From: Pseudomonas sp. KBW05
Lineage (GTDB): Bacteria; Pseudomonadota; Gammaproteobacteria; Pseudomonadales; Pseudomonadaceae
Direction: 5' to 3'
DNA length: 64,000 nt
Assembly (NCBI RefSeq): GCF_003852405.1
Contig: NZ_QAJM01000003.1
Span: 62,001-126,000 of the forward strand
Of the stretch, positions 18,193-28,179 are shown one piece after another. The position numbers and the translations under genes were made by a program. Position 1 is the stretch's first letter. Every line of letters starts with the position of its first letter. A model generated the notes under the pieces. The model did no database searches. It had not been told where the DNA came from and was given only the letters and a program-made list of their open reading frames with translations.

Positions 18193-19086
18193 TCACTCCA
18201 ACGGCACCAACCATTGGCCGCACGCCTGGGCCAGATGGTCGGTCAACAAGCCCAAGAGTTGCCCGCCACTGCGCCAATGATGCCAGTACAGCGGCACATC
18301 GATGGGCTTATCTGGCAACAACTCCACCAATACGCCCTTTGCCAGCTGGTCGCGCACCTGCAATTCCGGCACCAGGCCCCAACCGAGCCCGGCCTCAGTG
18401 AGGCGGATAAAACCTTCGGACGACGGGCATAAATGGTGTTCGAAACCGCCGTCCACGCCGAGAGACGCCAGGTAGCGGTGTTGCAGGAAATCATCCGGGC
18501 CAAACACCAATGCCGGCGTGCGCGCCAGTTGATCGGCGCGTACGCCCTCGGGAAAGTGCCGGGCGATAAAGGCCGGACTGGCCAGCGCACGATAGCGCAT
18601 GGCGCCGAGCAACAGGCTACGGGCCCCGGCCACCGGGCGTTCGCTGGCGCAGATACACGCCGCCACTTCACCGGCGCGCATGCGCTTTAGGCCGACGGTC
18701 TGGTCTTCCACCACCAAGTCCAGCAACAGGTGTTGCTCGGCACAAAACACGCTGACCGCCTCGGCCCACCAGGTGGCGAGGCTGTCCGCATTCAAGGCGA
18801 TGCGCAGGCGTTCAGGCATGCCCTCTGCGTCCAACGCCGGCACCTGGCTTTGCAGGTCACGCTCCAGCAGGCGCACCTGCTGCACATGGTTGAGCAGGCG
18901 CCGGCCGATGTCGGTGGGCGTCGGCGGCGTCGTGCGTACCAGCACCGGTTGGCCGATGCGCGCCTCCAGCAATTTGATGCGCTGGGAGATCGCCGATTGC
19001 GACACCCCGAGCACCTGCGCACCGCGCTCGAAGCCGGCCTGTTCCACCACCGCCGCCAGGGCGGAAAGCAATTTATAGTCGAACAT
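18193..19086 (-). CDS. argP: ArgP (IciA) LysR-family regulator of argO
   Basis: A 297-residue LysR-type regulator. The N-terminal winged HTH is DYKLLSALAAVVEQAGFERGAQVLGVSQSAISQRIKLLEARIGQPVLVR, close to E. coli ArgP, followed by a full effector domain. ArgP activates the arginine exporter ArgO when arginine is bound and is antagonised by lysine. Here it is transcribed divergently from an ACT-domain gene and argO, with a LysR-type dyad between them. The gene order argP, ACT protein, LysE-type exporter, sodB, bifA is the same as I recall in P. aeruginosa (PA4363-PA4367). Confidence 0.92.
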   Translation of the reverse strand: MFDYKLLSALAAVVEQAGFERGAQVLGVSQSAISQRIKLLEARIGQPVLVRTTPPTPTDIGRRLLNHVQQVRLLERDLQSQVPALDAEGMPERLRIALNADSLATWWAEAVSVFCAEQHLLLDLVVEDQTVGLKRMRAGEVAACICASERPVAGARSLLLGAMRYRALASPAFIARHFPEGVRADQLARTPALVFGPDDFLQHRYLASLGVDGGFEHHLCPSSEGFIRLTEAGLGWGLVPELQVRDQLAKGVLVELLPDKPIDVPLYWHHWRSGGQLLGLLTDHLAQACGQWLVPLE

Positions 19087-19123
19087 CAGTTTCTCTAATG
19101 AGCGATCAGCAATATTGGTTTTT

Positions 19124-19138
19124 CTTATACAGCTTAAG
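19124..19138. promoter_or_regulatory. candidate LysR-type (ArgP) binding dyad
   Basis: CTTA-N7-TAAG contains the T-N11-A motif of LysR regulators. It lies 38 nt from argP and 47 nt upstream of the ACT-protein start, in the only space available for divergent control. Confidence 0.4.
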
Positions 19139-19184
19139 CCATGAAAATGACCAGCATTGCTTCTCTCTATTTAAGGAATCTCAC

Positions 19185-19586
19185 ATGGCTGGCGAAACCG
19201 CTCTGGCAACCCTGATACGCAGCATGAGCCCGCACTTGAATGACGGTGAGTATGTGTTCTGCACCCTGCCCGACCAGCGCATCCCGGCGGGTTGCGAGGT
19301 GATCGGCAGTTTCCGTGAACAGGAAGGCCTGACGGTCATCCTGGAGCGCCAGCAGGCGGAACAGGCGGGCTTGGCCTTTGACTACGTCGCCGCGTGGATC
19401 ACCCTGAACGTGCATTCGGCCCTGGAAGCCGTGGGCCTTACCGCTGCGTTCGCCAGTGCGCTGGGCCAGGCCGGTATCAGTTGCAATGTGATTGCCGGTT
19501 ATTACCACGATCACCTGTTCGTTGGCCGCGCCGATGCCGAACGCGCGATGCAGGTATTACGGCGACTGGCGGCGGGCGCGGAGTAA
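19185..19586 (+). CDS. ACT-domain protein linked to ArgP/ArgO
   Basis: A 133-residue protein built from two small ACT-like modules (about residues 1-65, LIRSMSPHLNDGEYVFCTLPDQRIP; about 66-130, GLTAAFASALGQAGISCNVIAGYYHDHLFVGRADAERAMQVLRRL). ACT modules bind amino acids. The frame extends upstream to 19098 but would overlap the argP promoter; the ATG at 19185 has AAGGA upstream. It ends 6 nt before argO, so both are likely one transcript. A sensor or modulator of arginine/lysine export is plausible but inferred only from position. Confidence 0.8.
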   Translation: MAGETALATLIRSMSPHLNDGEYVFCTLPDQRIPAGCEVIGSFREQEGLTVILERQQAEQAGLAFDYVAAWITLNVHSALEAVGLTAAFASALGQAGISCNVIAGYYHDHLFVGRADAERAMQVLRRLAAGAE

Positions 19587-19591
19587 ATCCT

Positions 19592-20191
19592 ATGTGGCAA
19601 AGCTATGTAAATGGCCTGTTGGTGGCCCTCGGCTTGATCATGGCCATTGGCACCCAGAACGCGTTTGTGCTGGCGCAAAGCCTGCGCCGTGAGCATCACT
19701 TGCCCGTCGCAGCGTTGTGCGTGGTGTGCGACGCGTTATTGGTGGCCGCCGGGGTTTTCGGCCTGGCCACGGTGCTGGCACAAAACCCGCTGCTGCTGGC
19801 GATTGCCCGCTGGGGCGGCGCGGCGTTCCTGTTGTGGTACGGCACCCTGGCGCTGCGCCGGGCGTTTTCCAGCCAAAGCCTGGCGCAGGGCGGCAACCTC
19901 AAGACCCGTTCACTGCGTGCCGTGATGCTCAGCGCTTTGGCGGTGACCCTGCTCAATCCCCACGTCTACCTGGACACGGTGCTGCTGATCGGCTCACTCG
20001 GCGCACAGCAAACCGAACCCGGCGCCTACGTGGCCGGGGCGGCCAGTGCGTCGTTCCTGTGGTTCGCCACCCTGGCGCTCGGCGCGGCATGGCTGGCACC
20101 GTGGCTGGCGCGGCCGGCCACCTGGCGCCTGCTGGACCTGTTGGTGGCGGTGATGATGTTCAGCGTGGCCTATCAATTGATCGCCGCGTAG
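19592..20191 (+). CDS. argO: LysE/ArgO-family amino acid exporter
   Basis: A 199-residue inner-membrane protein of six helices: YVNGLLVALGLIMAIGTQNAFVLAQSLRREHHL at the N-terminus, then DALLVAAGVFGLATVL and a central ALAVTLLNPHVYLDT motif conserved in LysE proteins. It exports arginine (and possibly lysine or toxic analogues such as canavanine) under ArgP control. The start at 19592 follows the ACT gene stop by 5 nt. The longer open frame to 19394 overlaps that gene and is rejected. Confidence 0.9.
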   Translation: MWQSYVNGLLVALGLIMAIGTQNAFVLAQSLRREHHLPVAALCVVCDALLVAAGVFGLATVLAQNPLLLAIARWGGAAFLLWYGTLALRRAFSSQSLAQGGNLKTRSLRAVMLSALAVTLLNPHVYLDTVLLIGSLGAQQTEPGAYVAGAASASFLWFATLALGAAWLAPWLARPATWRLLDLLVAVMMFSVAYQLIAA

Positions 20192-20369
20192 GGAATATTC
20201 CAAAACGCTCTGGAACCTCTATCCCACACAGTTGTTGCGTGGTTTTGCCGCACCCCCGGTGCTATGATCCAGCCCCTGCGCCGCAAAGAGTACAAACTCC
20301 CCGGCGCTTGTTTGGCCGCCCGTGATCGGCCTTGCGCTCACCGCAACTGACCTGATTAGGAGAATCATC

Positions 20370-20966
20370 ATGGCTTTCGAATTGCCGCCGCTGCCCTACG
20401 CACACGATGCCCTGCAGCCGCACATTTCCAAGGAAACCTTGGAATTCCACCACGACAAGCACCACAACACCTACGTCGTGAACCTGAACAACCTGGTGCC
20501 AGGCACCGAGTTCGAAGGCAAGACCCTGGAAGAGATCGTCAAGTCTTCTTCGGGTGGCATCTTCAACAACGCCGCTCAGGTCTGGAACCACACCTTCTAC
20601 TGGAACTGCCTGGCGCCAAACGCCGGCGGCCAACCAACCGGCGCGCTGGCTGAAGCCATCAACGCTGCGTTCGGTTCGTTCGACAAGTTCAAGGAAGAGT
20701 TCACCAAGACGTCCGTCGGCACCTTCGGTTCCGGTTGGGGCTGGCTGGTGAAAAAGGCTGACGGTTCCCTGGCCCTGGCCAGCACCATCGGCGCCGGCAA
20801 CCCGCTGACCAATGGCGATACCCCGCTGCTGACCTGCGACGTCTGGGAACACGCTTACTACATCGACTACCGCAACGTGCGTCCAAAGTATGTGGAAGCG
20901 TTCTGGAACCTGGTCAACTGGAAGTTCGTGGCTGAGCAGTTCGAAGGCAAGACCTTCACTGCCTAA
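20370..20966 (+). CDS. sodB: iron superoxide dismutase
   Basis: A 198-residue cytoplasmic Fe-type SOD, converting superoxide to oxygen and hydrogen peroxide. Metal ligands are visible in [30 protein letters not shown], and the family signature [13 protein letters not shown] (Asp and His). The ATG at 20370 has AGGAGAA 6-12 nt upstream; the frame extends 16 codons further but lacks a good start. A TATGAT -10-like hexamer lies at 20263-20268, implying a leader of roughly 95 nt. A strong terminator follows. Confidence 0.97.
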   Translation: MAFELPPLPYAHDALQPHISKETLEFHHDKHHNTYVVNLNNLVPGTEFEGKTLEEIVKSSSGGIFNNAAQVWNHTFYWNCLAPNAGGQPTGALAEAINAAFGSFDKFKEEFTKTSVGTFGSGWGWLVKKADGSLALASTIGAGNPLTNGDTPLLTCDVWEHAYYIDYRNVRPKYVEAFWNLVNWKFVAEQFEGKTFTA

Positions 20967-20985
20967 GCAACGCTTGCAGTAGAAA

Positions 20986-21011
20986 GAGCCCGGCGAATGC
21001 CGGGTTTTTTT
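20986..21011 (+). terminator. rho-independent terminator of sodB
   Basis: Stem CCCGGC / GCCGGG with a GAAT loop, followed by seven T residues, 20 nt beyond the sodB stop. Confidence 0.93.
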
Positions 21012-21094
21012 GTGGGCGATGGAACCGTACGACGCAACCCGGCCACCCAGGCAGGGAGAGGAATTCGCTTCTCACCCCTGTCGGAGAAATTACG

Positions 21095-21304
21095 ATGTCT
21101 ATCGGAGTCCTAGCAGCAATCCCCGTGGTCGGCGAGTTTTTCAAAGCCGGCGCAGATTTCGCCAAGTCGGCCACTTCCCTTGCCCAACCCTTCGCCGATG
21201 TCCTGGCCAAAGCCCTGGGCAATGCACTGGAACCGCAAAACAAAACCGTGGACTTCTCGGCCACGCAAGACACCGAAAAGCGCAAAGTGACGTTCGCAAG
21301 CTGA
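21095..21304 (+). CDS. small orphan protein, 69 aa
   Basis: I do not recognise this product. It has a good ribosome-binding site (GGAG, 8-nt spacing). The N-terminal half (MSIGVLAAIPVVGEFFKAGADFAKSATSL) is an alternating hydrophobic/small stretch that could be an amphipathic or weakly membrane-bound helix. A polar C-terminus ends in Lys/Arg/Thr. No cleavable signal is obvious. It has its own space between the sodB terminator and bifA, so it is probably transcribed alone. Without homologues it could still be a chance ORF, though the ribosome-binding site and placement argue for a gene. Confidence 0.6.
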   Translation: MSIGVLAAIPVVGEFFKAGADFAKSATSLAQPFADVLAKALGNALEPQNKTVDFSATQDTEKRKVTFAS

Positions 21305-21460
21305 TCACGCAGGCGGATGCGAATCCGCCTTCCTCCTCCCATCCCTCCCGCCGACAGCATCAAACCTGCGTTTACCCCCAATGTTCCTTTGACTGCCATC
21401 ACGAGATTGCCAATACTCATGGCATATTGAGGCTACCCGCATGGAACAAGGAATAACCCT

Positions 21461-23512
21461 TTGAAGCTGGAACTCAAAAACAGCTTGTCGGTGAAGTTGC
21501 TACGGGTCGTGCTGCTGTCGGCATTGGTCGTGGGTGTGGCGCTCAGCGTGGCGCAGATCGTGTTTGACGCCTATAAGACGCGCCAGGCCGTGGCCAGCGA
21601 CGCCCAGCGCATCCTCGACATGTTCCGCGACCCCTCGACCCAAGCCGTCTACAGCCTTGACCGCGAGATGGGCATGCAGGTCATCGAGGGCCTGTTCCAG
21701 GATGACGCCGTGCGCATGGCGTCCATCGGCCATCCCAACGAAACCATGCTCGCGGAAAAAAGCCGCGCCTTGCAGCAATCCCCCAGCCGCTGGTTGACCG
21801 ACCTGATTCTGGGCCAGGAACGCACGTTTACCACGGCATTGGTGGGCAAAGGCCCCTACAGCGAATATTACGGCGACCTGAGCATCACCCTCGACACTGC
21901 CACGTACGGCAAGGGTTTCATTGTCAGCTCGGTGATCATCTTTATATCCGGGGTATTGCGCGCCTTGGCCATGGGCCTGGTGTTGTACCTGGTCTATCAC
22001 TGGCTGCTGACCAAGCCGTTGTCGCGGATTATCGAACACCTCACGTCGATCAACCCGGACCGCCCCAGCGAACACAAGATCCCCCAGCTCAAGGGCCATG
22101 AGCGCAATGAATTGGGACTGTGGATCAACACCGCCAACCAGTTGCTCGAATCCATTGAACGCAACACCCACCTGCGCCACGAGGCCGAGAGCAGCCTGCG
22201 GCGCATGGCGCAGTACGATTTCCTGACCGGTTTGCCCAATCGCCAGAAGTTGCAGGAGCAACTGGACAAGATCCTCATCGACGCCGGCCGCCGGCAGCGC
22301 CGCGTGGCGGTATTGTGTGTGGGCCTGGACGACTTCAAAAGCGTCAACGAACAGTTCACCTACCAGGCTGGCGACCAACTGCTGCTGGCCCTGGCCGACC
22401 GCCTGCGCGCCCACAGTGGCCGCCTCGGCGCCCTGGCCCGCCTGGGGGGCGACCAGTTCGCCCTGGTGCAGGCCGACATCGACCAGCCCTACGAAGCCGC
22501 AGAACTGGCGCAAAGCATCCTCGACGACCTGGAAGCCGAGTTCGCCCTCGACCACGAGCAGATCCGCCTGCGCGCCACCATCGGCATCACCTTGTTCCCG
22601 GAAGACGGCGACAGCACCGAGAAGCTGCTGCAAAAAGCCGAGCAGACCATGACCCTGGCCAAGAGCCGCTCGCGCAATCGCTATCAGTTCTATATTGCCA
22701 GCGTGGACAGCGAGATGCGCCGTCGCCGCGAACTGGAAAAAGACCTGCGCGACGCCTTGAGCCGCAACCAGTTTCACCTGGTGTATCAGCCGCAGATCAG
22801 CTACCGCGAGCATCGCGTGGTGGGCGTCGAAGCGCTGATCCGCTGGCAACACCCGGAGCACGGCCTGGTGCCGCCCGACCTGTTCATCCCGCTGGCCGAA
22901 CAGAACGGCACCATCATTGCGATTGGCGAATGGGTGCTGGACCAGGCCTGCCGGCAGTTGCGCGAATGGCACGACCAGGGCTTCACCGAGTTGCGCATGG
23001 CGGTCAACCTGTCCACCGTGCAATTGCACCACACCGAGTTGCCGCGGGTGGTCAACAACCTGATGCAGATCTACCGCCTGCCGCCGCGCAGCCTGGAGCT
23101 GGAAGTCACCGAGACCGGCCTGATGGAAGACATCAGCACCGCCGCCCAACACCTGCTGAGCCTGCGCCGCTCCGGGGCATTGATCGCCATCGACGACTTC
23201 GGCACCGGCTATTCATCCCTCAGTTACCTGAAAAGCCTGCCGCTGGACAAGATCAAGATCGACAAGAGCTTCGTCCAGGACCTGCTGGATGACGACGACG
23301 ATGCCACCATCGTGCGAGCCATCATCCAGCTGGGCAAAAGCCTGGGCATGCAGGTGATCGCCGAAGGCGTGGAAACCGCCGAGCAGGAGGCGTACATCAT
23401 CTCCGAGGGCTGCCACGAGGGGCAGGGCTATCACTACAGCAAACCGCTGCCGGCCCGGGAGTTGGCGGCTTTTTTGAAACAGTCCGAGCGCAATAACGCC
23501 GCGATTCTTTGA
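21461..23512 (+). CDS. bifA: BifA-like c-di-GMP phosphodiesterase (degenerate GGDEF + EAL)
   Basis: A 683-residue inner-membrane signalling protein. One helix near residues 10-30 and another near 148-175 flank a periplasmic region of about 115 residues. A GGDEF domain follows with its active site changed to GGDQF (about residue 328), then a complete EAL domain (EALIRW near 456, MAVNLS, LELEVTETGLMED, IDDFGTGYSSLSYL, VIAEGVE). GGDQF plus intact EAL and a neighbouring sodB match P. aeruginosa BifA, a phosphodiesterase that opposes biofilm formation and promotes swarming. Translation appears to start at TTG 21461, with AAGGA 8 nt upstream. Confidence 0.9.
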   Translation: MKLELKNSLSVKLLRVVLLSALVVGVALSVAQIVFDAYKTRQAVASDAQRILDMFRDPSTQAVYSLDREMGMQVIEGLFQDDAVRMASIGHPNETMLAEKSRALQQSPSRWLTDLILGQERTFTTALVGKGPYSEYYGDLSITLDTATYGKGFIVSSVIIFISGVLRALAMGLVLYLVYHWLLTKPLSRIIEHLTSINPDRPSEHKIPQLKGHERNELGLWINTANQLLESIERNTHLRHEAESSLRRMAQYDFLTGLPNRQKLQEQLDKILIDAGRRQRRVAVLCVGLDDFKSVNEQFTYQAGDQLLLALADRLRAHSGRLGALARLGGDQFALVQADIDQPYEAAELAQSILDDLEAEFALDHEQIRLRATIGITLFPEDGDSTEKLLQKAEQTMTLAKSRSRNRYQFYIASVDSEMRRRRELEKDLRDALSRNQFHLVYQPQISYREHRVVGVEALIRWQHPEHGLVPPDLFIPLAEQNGTIIAIGEWVLDQACRQLREWHDQGFTELRMAVNLSTVQLHHTELPRVVNNLMQIYRLPPRSLELEVTETGLMEDISTAAQHLLSLRRSGALIAIDDFGTGYSSLSYLKSLPLDKIKIDKSFVQDLLDDDDDATIVRAIIQLGKSLGMQVIAEGVETAEQEAYIISEGCHEGQGYHYSKPLPARELAAFLKQSERNNAAIL

Positions 23513-23514
23513 AC

Positions 23515-23541
23515 CGGGAAAACGATACTGAATATTTCCCG
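23515..23541 (+). terminator. weak hairpin after bifA
   Basis: CGGGAAA and TTTCCCG form a 7-bp stem with a 13-nt loop just beyond the bifA stop. Only three T residues follow, so termination would be inefficient. Confidence 0.3.
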
Positions 23542-23560
23542 CGTTTAAGCCTTTACACAA

Positions 23561-23579
23561 AATGCAAATCTTTCGCATT
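23561..23579. promoter_or_regulatory. 19-bp dyad upstream of icmP
   Basis: AATGCAAATCTTTCGCATT is a near-symmetric dyad 60 nt upstream of icmP. It matches the Fur consensus at only about 7 of 19 positions, so an operator is possible but its regulator is unknown. Confidence 0.3.
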
Positions 23580-23639
23580 ATGTCGCAGTTTTGCGCTCCC
23601 CCCGCGCGCCCTATCAACAACCGAAGCAGGATGTTCGCC

Positions 23640-24983
<1,344 letters not shown>

Positions 24984-24997
24984 TCAATGCAGCGTTG

Positions 24998-25026
24998 AAA
25001 AAGGCGACCTTCGGGTCGCCTTTTTT
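24998..25026 (+). terminator. rho-independent terminator of icmP
   Basis: A 12-bp stem beginning AAAAAGGCGACC, capped by a TTCG tetraloop and followed by six T residues, 15 nt beyond icmP. Confidence 0.95.
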
Positions 25027-25057
25027 ATGCACGCACCCTCAGTCACCCCATCCCCCT

Positions 25058-25144
25058 GTGGGAGCTGGCTTGCCTGCGATAGCGGTGTGTCAGTTAATGA
25101 AGATGTTGCTGACCCACCGCTATCGCAGGCAAGCCAGCTCCCAC
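25058..25144. repeat. REP pair of a different subtype (GAGCTGGCTTGCCTGCGATAG)
   Basis: Inverted heads GTGGGAGCTGGCTTGCCTGC and its complement surround a spacer of about 30 nt. The core differs from the GAGCGGGCTTGCTCGCGAA family found elsewhere, so two REP families coexist. Confidence 0.9.
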
Positions 25145-25234
25145 ATTTTGATCGGCGTTGCGCCCAAGCCCCGGTTTACATGCTCTGCACCGCAGGTAGA
25201 ATGGCGCCTCTGCCCAATCACCCGAGCTCACTTC

Positions 25235-26689
25235 ATGGCGTTGCCGACCCTTCGCATCATCGGTTTCATCATCGGCATCTTCCTGATCACCCTCGCGATC
25301 GCCATGGTCGTGCCAATGGCCACCCTGGTGATCTTCGAACGCACCCAAGACCTGCCGTCGTTCCTGTGGGCCAGCATGATCACCTTTCTCGCCGGCCTGG
25401 CCCTGGTCATCCCCGGGCGTCCTGAACACGTGCACCTGCGGCCACGGGACATGTACCTGCTGACCGTCACCAGCTGGGTGGTGGTGTGCATTTTTGCCGC
25501 GCTGCCGTTCCTGCTGACCCAGCACATCAGCTACACCGACTCGTTTTTTGAAAGCATGTCCGGCATCACCGCCACCGGCTCCACCGTATTGAGCGGGCTG
25601 GACAGCATGTCCCCGGGCATCCTGATGTGGCGCTCGCTGCTGCACTGGCTGGGGGGCATCGGCTTTATCGGCATGGCGGTGGCGATCCTGCCGCTGCTGC
25701 GCATCGGTGGCATGCGCCTGTTCCAGACCGAATCCTCCGACCGCTCGGAAAAGGTCATGCCGCGCTCGCACATGGTGGCACGGCTGATCGTGGCGGCGTA
25801 CGTGGGCATCACCATCCTTGGCAGCCTGGCGTTCTGGTGGGCCGGGATGGGTTTGTTCGATGCGATCAACCACGCGATGTCGGCGATTTCCACCGGCGGT
25901 TTTTCCACCTCCGATGAGTCCCTGGCCCACTGGAAACAACCGGCGGTGCATTGGGTCGCCGTGGTGGTGATGATCCTCGGCAGCTTGCCGTTCACCCTGT
26001 ACGTGGCCACGTTGCGCGGCAACCGCAAGGCATTGATCAAGGACCAGCAGGTGCAAGGTTTGCTCGGCTTGCTGCTGGTGACCTGGCTGGTGCTCGGCAC
26101 CTGGTACTGGTGGACCACCAACCTGCATTGGCTGGACGCCCTGCGCCACGTGGCGCTGAACGTGACCTCGGTGGTCACCACCACCGGCTTCGCACTGGGG
26201 GACTACAGCCTGTGGGGTAACTTCTCACTGATGCTGTTTTTCTACCTGGGCTTTATCGGCGGTTGCTCGGGCTCCACCGCCGGCGGGATCAAGATCTTCC
26301 GCTTCCAGGTCGCCTACATCCTGCTCAAGGCCAACTTGAACCAACTGATTCACCCCCGCGCAGTGATCAAGCAGAAGTACAACGGCCACCGTCTCGACGA
26401 AGAAATCGTGCGGTCGATCCTGACCTTCTCGTTTTTCTTCGCCATCACCATCTGCGCCATCGCCCTGGCCTTGTCGCTGCTCGGCCTGGACTGGATGACC
26501 GCGCTGACCGGCGCCGCCAGCACCGTGTCCGGCGTCGGCCCGGGCCTGGGGGAAACCATCGGCCCGGCCGGCAACTTCGCCAGCCTGCCGGACGCCGCCA
26601 AGTGGATCCTGTCCCTCGGCATGCTGTTGGGCCGGCTGGAGATCATTACAGTGTTTGTGCTGTGTATTCCGGCGTTTTGGCGCCACTGA
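25235..26689 (+). CDS. trkH: TrkH-family potassium uptake protein
   Basis: A 484-residue inner-membrane subunit of the Trk potassium system, with four pore-loop repeats. One example is GITATGSTVLSGLDSMSPGILMWRSLLHWLGGIGFIG; later repeats include AISTGGFSTSDESL, TSVVTTTGFALGDYSLWG and ASTVSGVGPGLGETIGPAGNF. It needs the NAD-binding regulator TrkA encoded elsewhere. The start MALPTLRIIGFIIGIF at 25235 is chosen over the longer open frame to 24995, which runs through a terminator and a REP pair. Its last 44 nt overlap the convergent AraC-type gene. Confidence 0.92.
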   Translation: MALPTLRIIGFIIGIFLITLAIAMVVPMATLVIFERTQDLPSFLWASMITFLAGLALVIPGRPEHVHLRPRDMYLLTVTSWVVVCIFAALPFLLTQHISYTDSFFESMSGITATGSTVLSGLDSMSPGILMWRSLLHWLGGIGFIGMAVAILPLLRIGGMRLFQTESSDRSEKVMPRSHMVARLIVAAYVGITILGSLAFWWAGMGLFDAINHAMSAISTGGFSTSDESLAHWKQPAVHWVAVVVMILGSLPFTLYVATLRGNRKALIKDQQVQGLLGLLLVTWLVLGTWYWWTTNLHWLDALRHVALNVTSVVTTTGFALGDYSLWGNFSLMLFFYLGFIGGCSGSTAGGIKIFRFQVAYILLKANLNQLIHPRAVIKQKYNGHRLDEEIVRSILTFSFFFAITICAIALALSLLGLDWMTALTGAASTVSGVGPGLGETIGPAGNFASLPDAAKWILSLGMLLGRLEIITVFVLCIPAFWRH

Positions 26690-27704
26690 TCGCCGTCGCT
26701 TCCAGCAACCGCGCCCGGTACTCGCCGGGCGTGGCATCGAACCAGCGACGAAACGCGCGGAAGAAGTTACTCGGATCGGCAAACCCCAACAGGTAGGCAA
26801 TTTCCAGCAAGGTCATGCTCGGCTGCGCCAGGTATTGCTCGGCCAACTCGCGACGGGTGTCGTCAAGCAAGGTCTGGAAGCTGGTGCCCTCCTCCTGCAA
26901 GCGCCGCTGCAAGGTGCGCTGGGACAGGTGCAGGGTCTGGGCCACCACTTCACGCTTGGGCTCGCCCTGGGGCAGCAGGCGGCACAGCACCTGGCGCGCC
27001 TTGTGGGTCACGCGGCTTTCCGAGAAACGCGCCAGGTATTCCCCGGCAAACCGATCATGCAACAGCGCCATGGCTTCGTTGGCGGTGGGCAGCGGCGCAT
27101 CCATATCGGCGCGCTCGAAAATCAGTGCGTCGTACGGCGCGTTGAACTCCAGGGGGGCATGGAACGCCTGTTTATAGGGCGCCAGATCCTCGGGCTGATC
27201 ACCTTGCAACAGCACTTTACGGGGTTGCAGGGTGCGTCCGGTGAGCCAGCCGCACAGGGCCAAGGCACTGGCCAGCGAAGCTTCGGCACTTTGCCGGGTC
27301 GGTGGCAGATGATCGCCATGCACCGTCAGAATCAGCGCATAGCCTTCGGCTAACAGGCGGAAACTCAGGTCGGCGCTTTCCGCAATGATCCGCTGATAAC
27401 GCACCAGGCGCATAAAGCCTTCGGCCAGCGTGTTGCTGGACATCAGCGCATACCCCGCGACATGAAACGACGCAGGGCGCACCACTTTACCCATATTCAA
27501 GCCAATCGCCGGGTTGCCCGACAGCTCCACCGCTCGCTGCCACAGGCGGGTCATGGAGTCTTGCGGGAAACGCGCATCGGGATCATCCAGGGCGCTGTAG
27601 TCCAGGCCCAGTTGCTTGAACAGGGCGCGGCAATCCAGGCCGTCCATCTCCAGTGCCTTGACTATCCCCATCGCCCAGCTTGCAGAAGTTGTTCGTTCGC
27701 TCAT
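26646..27704 (-). CDS. AraC-family transcriptional regulator (arabinose-binding-like N-domain)
   Basis: A 352-residue regulator. The N-terminal ligand domain (about residues 15-210) resembles the AraC_binding_3/PF12625 type (FPQDSMTRLWQRAVELSGNPAIGLNMG). The C-terminal double HTH is LHLSQRTLQRRLQEEGTSFQTLLDDTRRELAEQYL, then MTLLEIAYLLGFADPSNFFRAFRRWFDATPGEYRA. Members (OruR, ArgR/ArcR-like) often sense amino acids or fatty-acid-like ligands; the ligand here is unknown. Its 3' end overlaps trkH tail-to-tail by 44 nt. It is divergent from the DUF962 gene. Confidence 0.85.
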   Translation of the reverse strand: MSERTTSASWAMGIVKALEMDGLDCRALFKQLGLDYSALDDPDARFPQDSMTRLWQRAVELSGNPAIGLNMGKVVRPASFHVAGYALMSSNTLAEGFMRLVRYQRIIAESADLSFRLLAEGYALILTVHGDHLPPTRQSAEASLASALALCGWLTGRTLQPRKVLLQGDQPEDLAPYKQAFHAPLEFNAPYDALIFERADMDAPLPTANEAMALLHDRFAGEYLARFSESRVTHKARQVLCRLLPQGEPKREVVAQTLHLSQRTLQRRLQEEGTSFQTLLDDTRRELAEQYLAQPSMTLLEIAYLLGFADPSNFFRAFRRWFDATPGEYRARLLEATAISGAKTPEYTAQTL

Positions 27705-27867
27705 GGCGTCTTCTTAATGTAAGCAGGCTTAAAACGGCAGCCAGGAATGCCAAGGATACTAAAGTGGCATCTATTGTCACTGGCTGTTACCACTGATCAC
27801 TCTAGACTCAAATAAGCTCCCCGCCGAACATCTGTTGGGCGGAACAACAATCAAAGGGCCGTTCACT

Positions 27868-28179
27868 GTGGAAAATGCCAAGCAATTCAACAGCTTCGCT
27901 GAGTTCTACCCCTATTACCTGAAAGAGCACGGCAACAGCACCTGCCGACGCCTGCACTTCATCGGCACTACGCTGGTAATCGGCATCCTCGCCTACGCCA
28001 TTGGTCGGGGTTCGCTGGGCTTGCTGCTGGCTATCCCGATCGCCGGCTACAGCTTTGCCTGGATCGGCCACTTCTTCTTCGAAAAAAACCGTCCGGCGAC
28101 GTTTAAACACCCGTTCTACAGCTTATTGGGGGATTTCGTGATGTATCGCGACATGATCCTCGGCAAGGTGCCGTTCTAG
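27868..28179 (+). CDS. DUF962/Mpo1-like small membrane protein
   Basis: A 103-residue protein starting at GTG 27868 (MENAKQFNSFAEFYPYYLKEH); AAAGGG lies about 9 nt upstream. The frame could begin at TTG 27835. The DUF962 signature, FYPYYLKEHGNSTCRRLHFIGTTLVI, precedes two hydrophobic helices and the conserved WIGHFFFEKNRPATFKHPFYSLLGDFVMY. Yeast Mpo1 is an iron-dependent dioxygenase that alpha-oxidises hydroxy fatty acids; the His and Glu of this signature are conserved here. The bacterial role is unknown. Confidence 0.8.
   Translation: MENAKQFNSFAEFYPYYLKEHGNSTCRRLHFIGTTLVIGILAYAIGRGSLGLLLAIPIAGYSFAWIGHFFFEKNRPATFKHPFYSLLGDFVMYRDMILGKVPF

Noticed and set aside
21500-23152. 550-codon antisense frame opposite bifA
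   Set aside because: No conserved motif; bifA is complete on the plus strand.
23561-23579. Fur box upstream of icmP
   Set aside because: The dyad matches only about 7 of 19 Fur consensus positions; kept as a dyad of unknown regulator.
26646-26689. Frameshift or truncation suspected from the trkH/AraC-gene overlap
   Set aside because: Both C-termini look complete; the 44-nt overlap is tail-to-tail and compatible with two intact genes.
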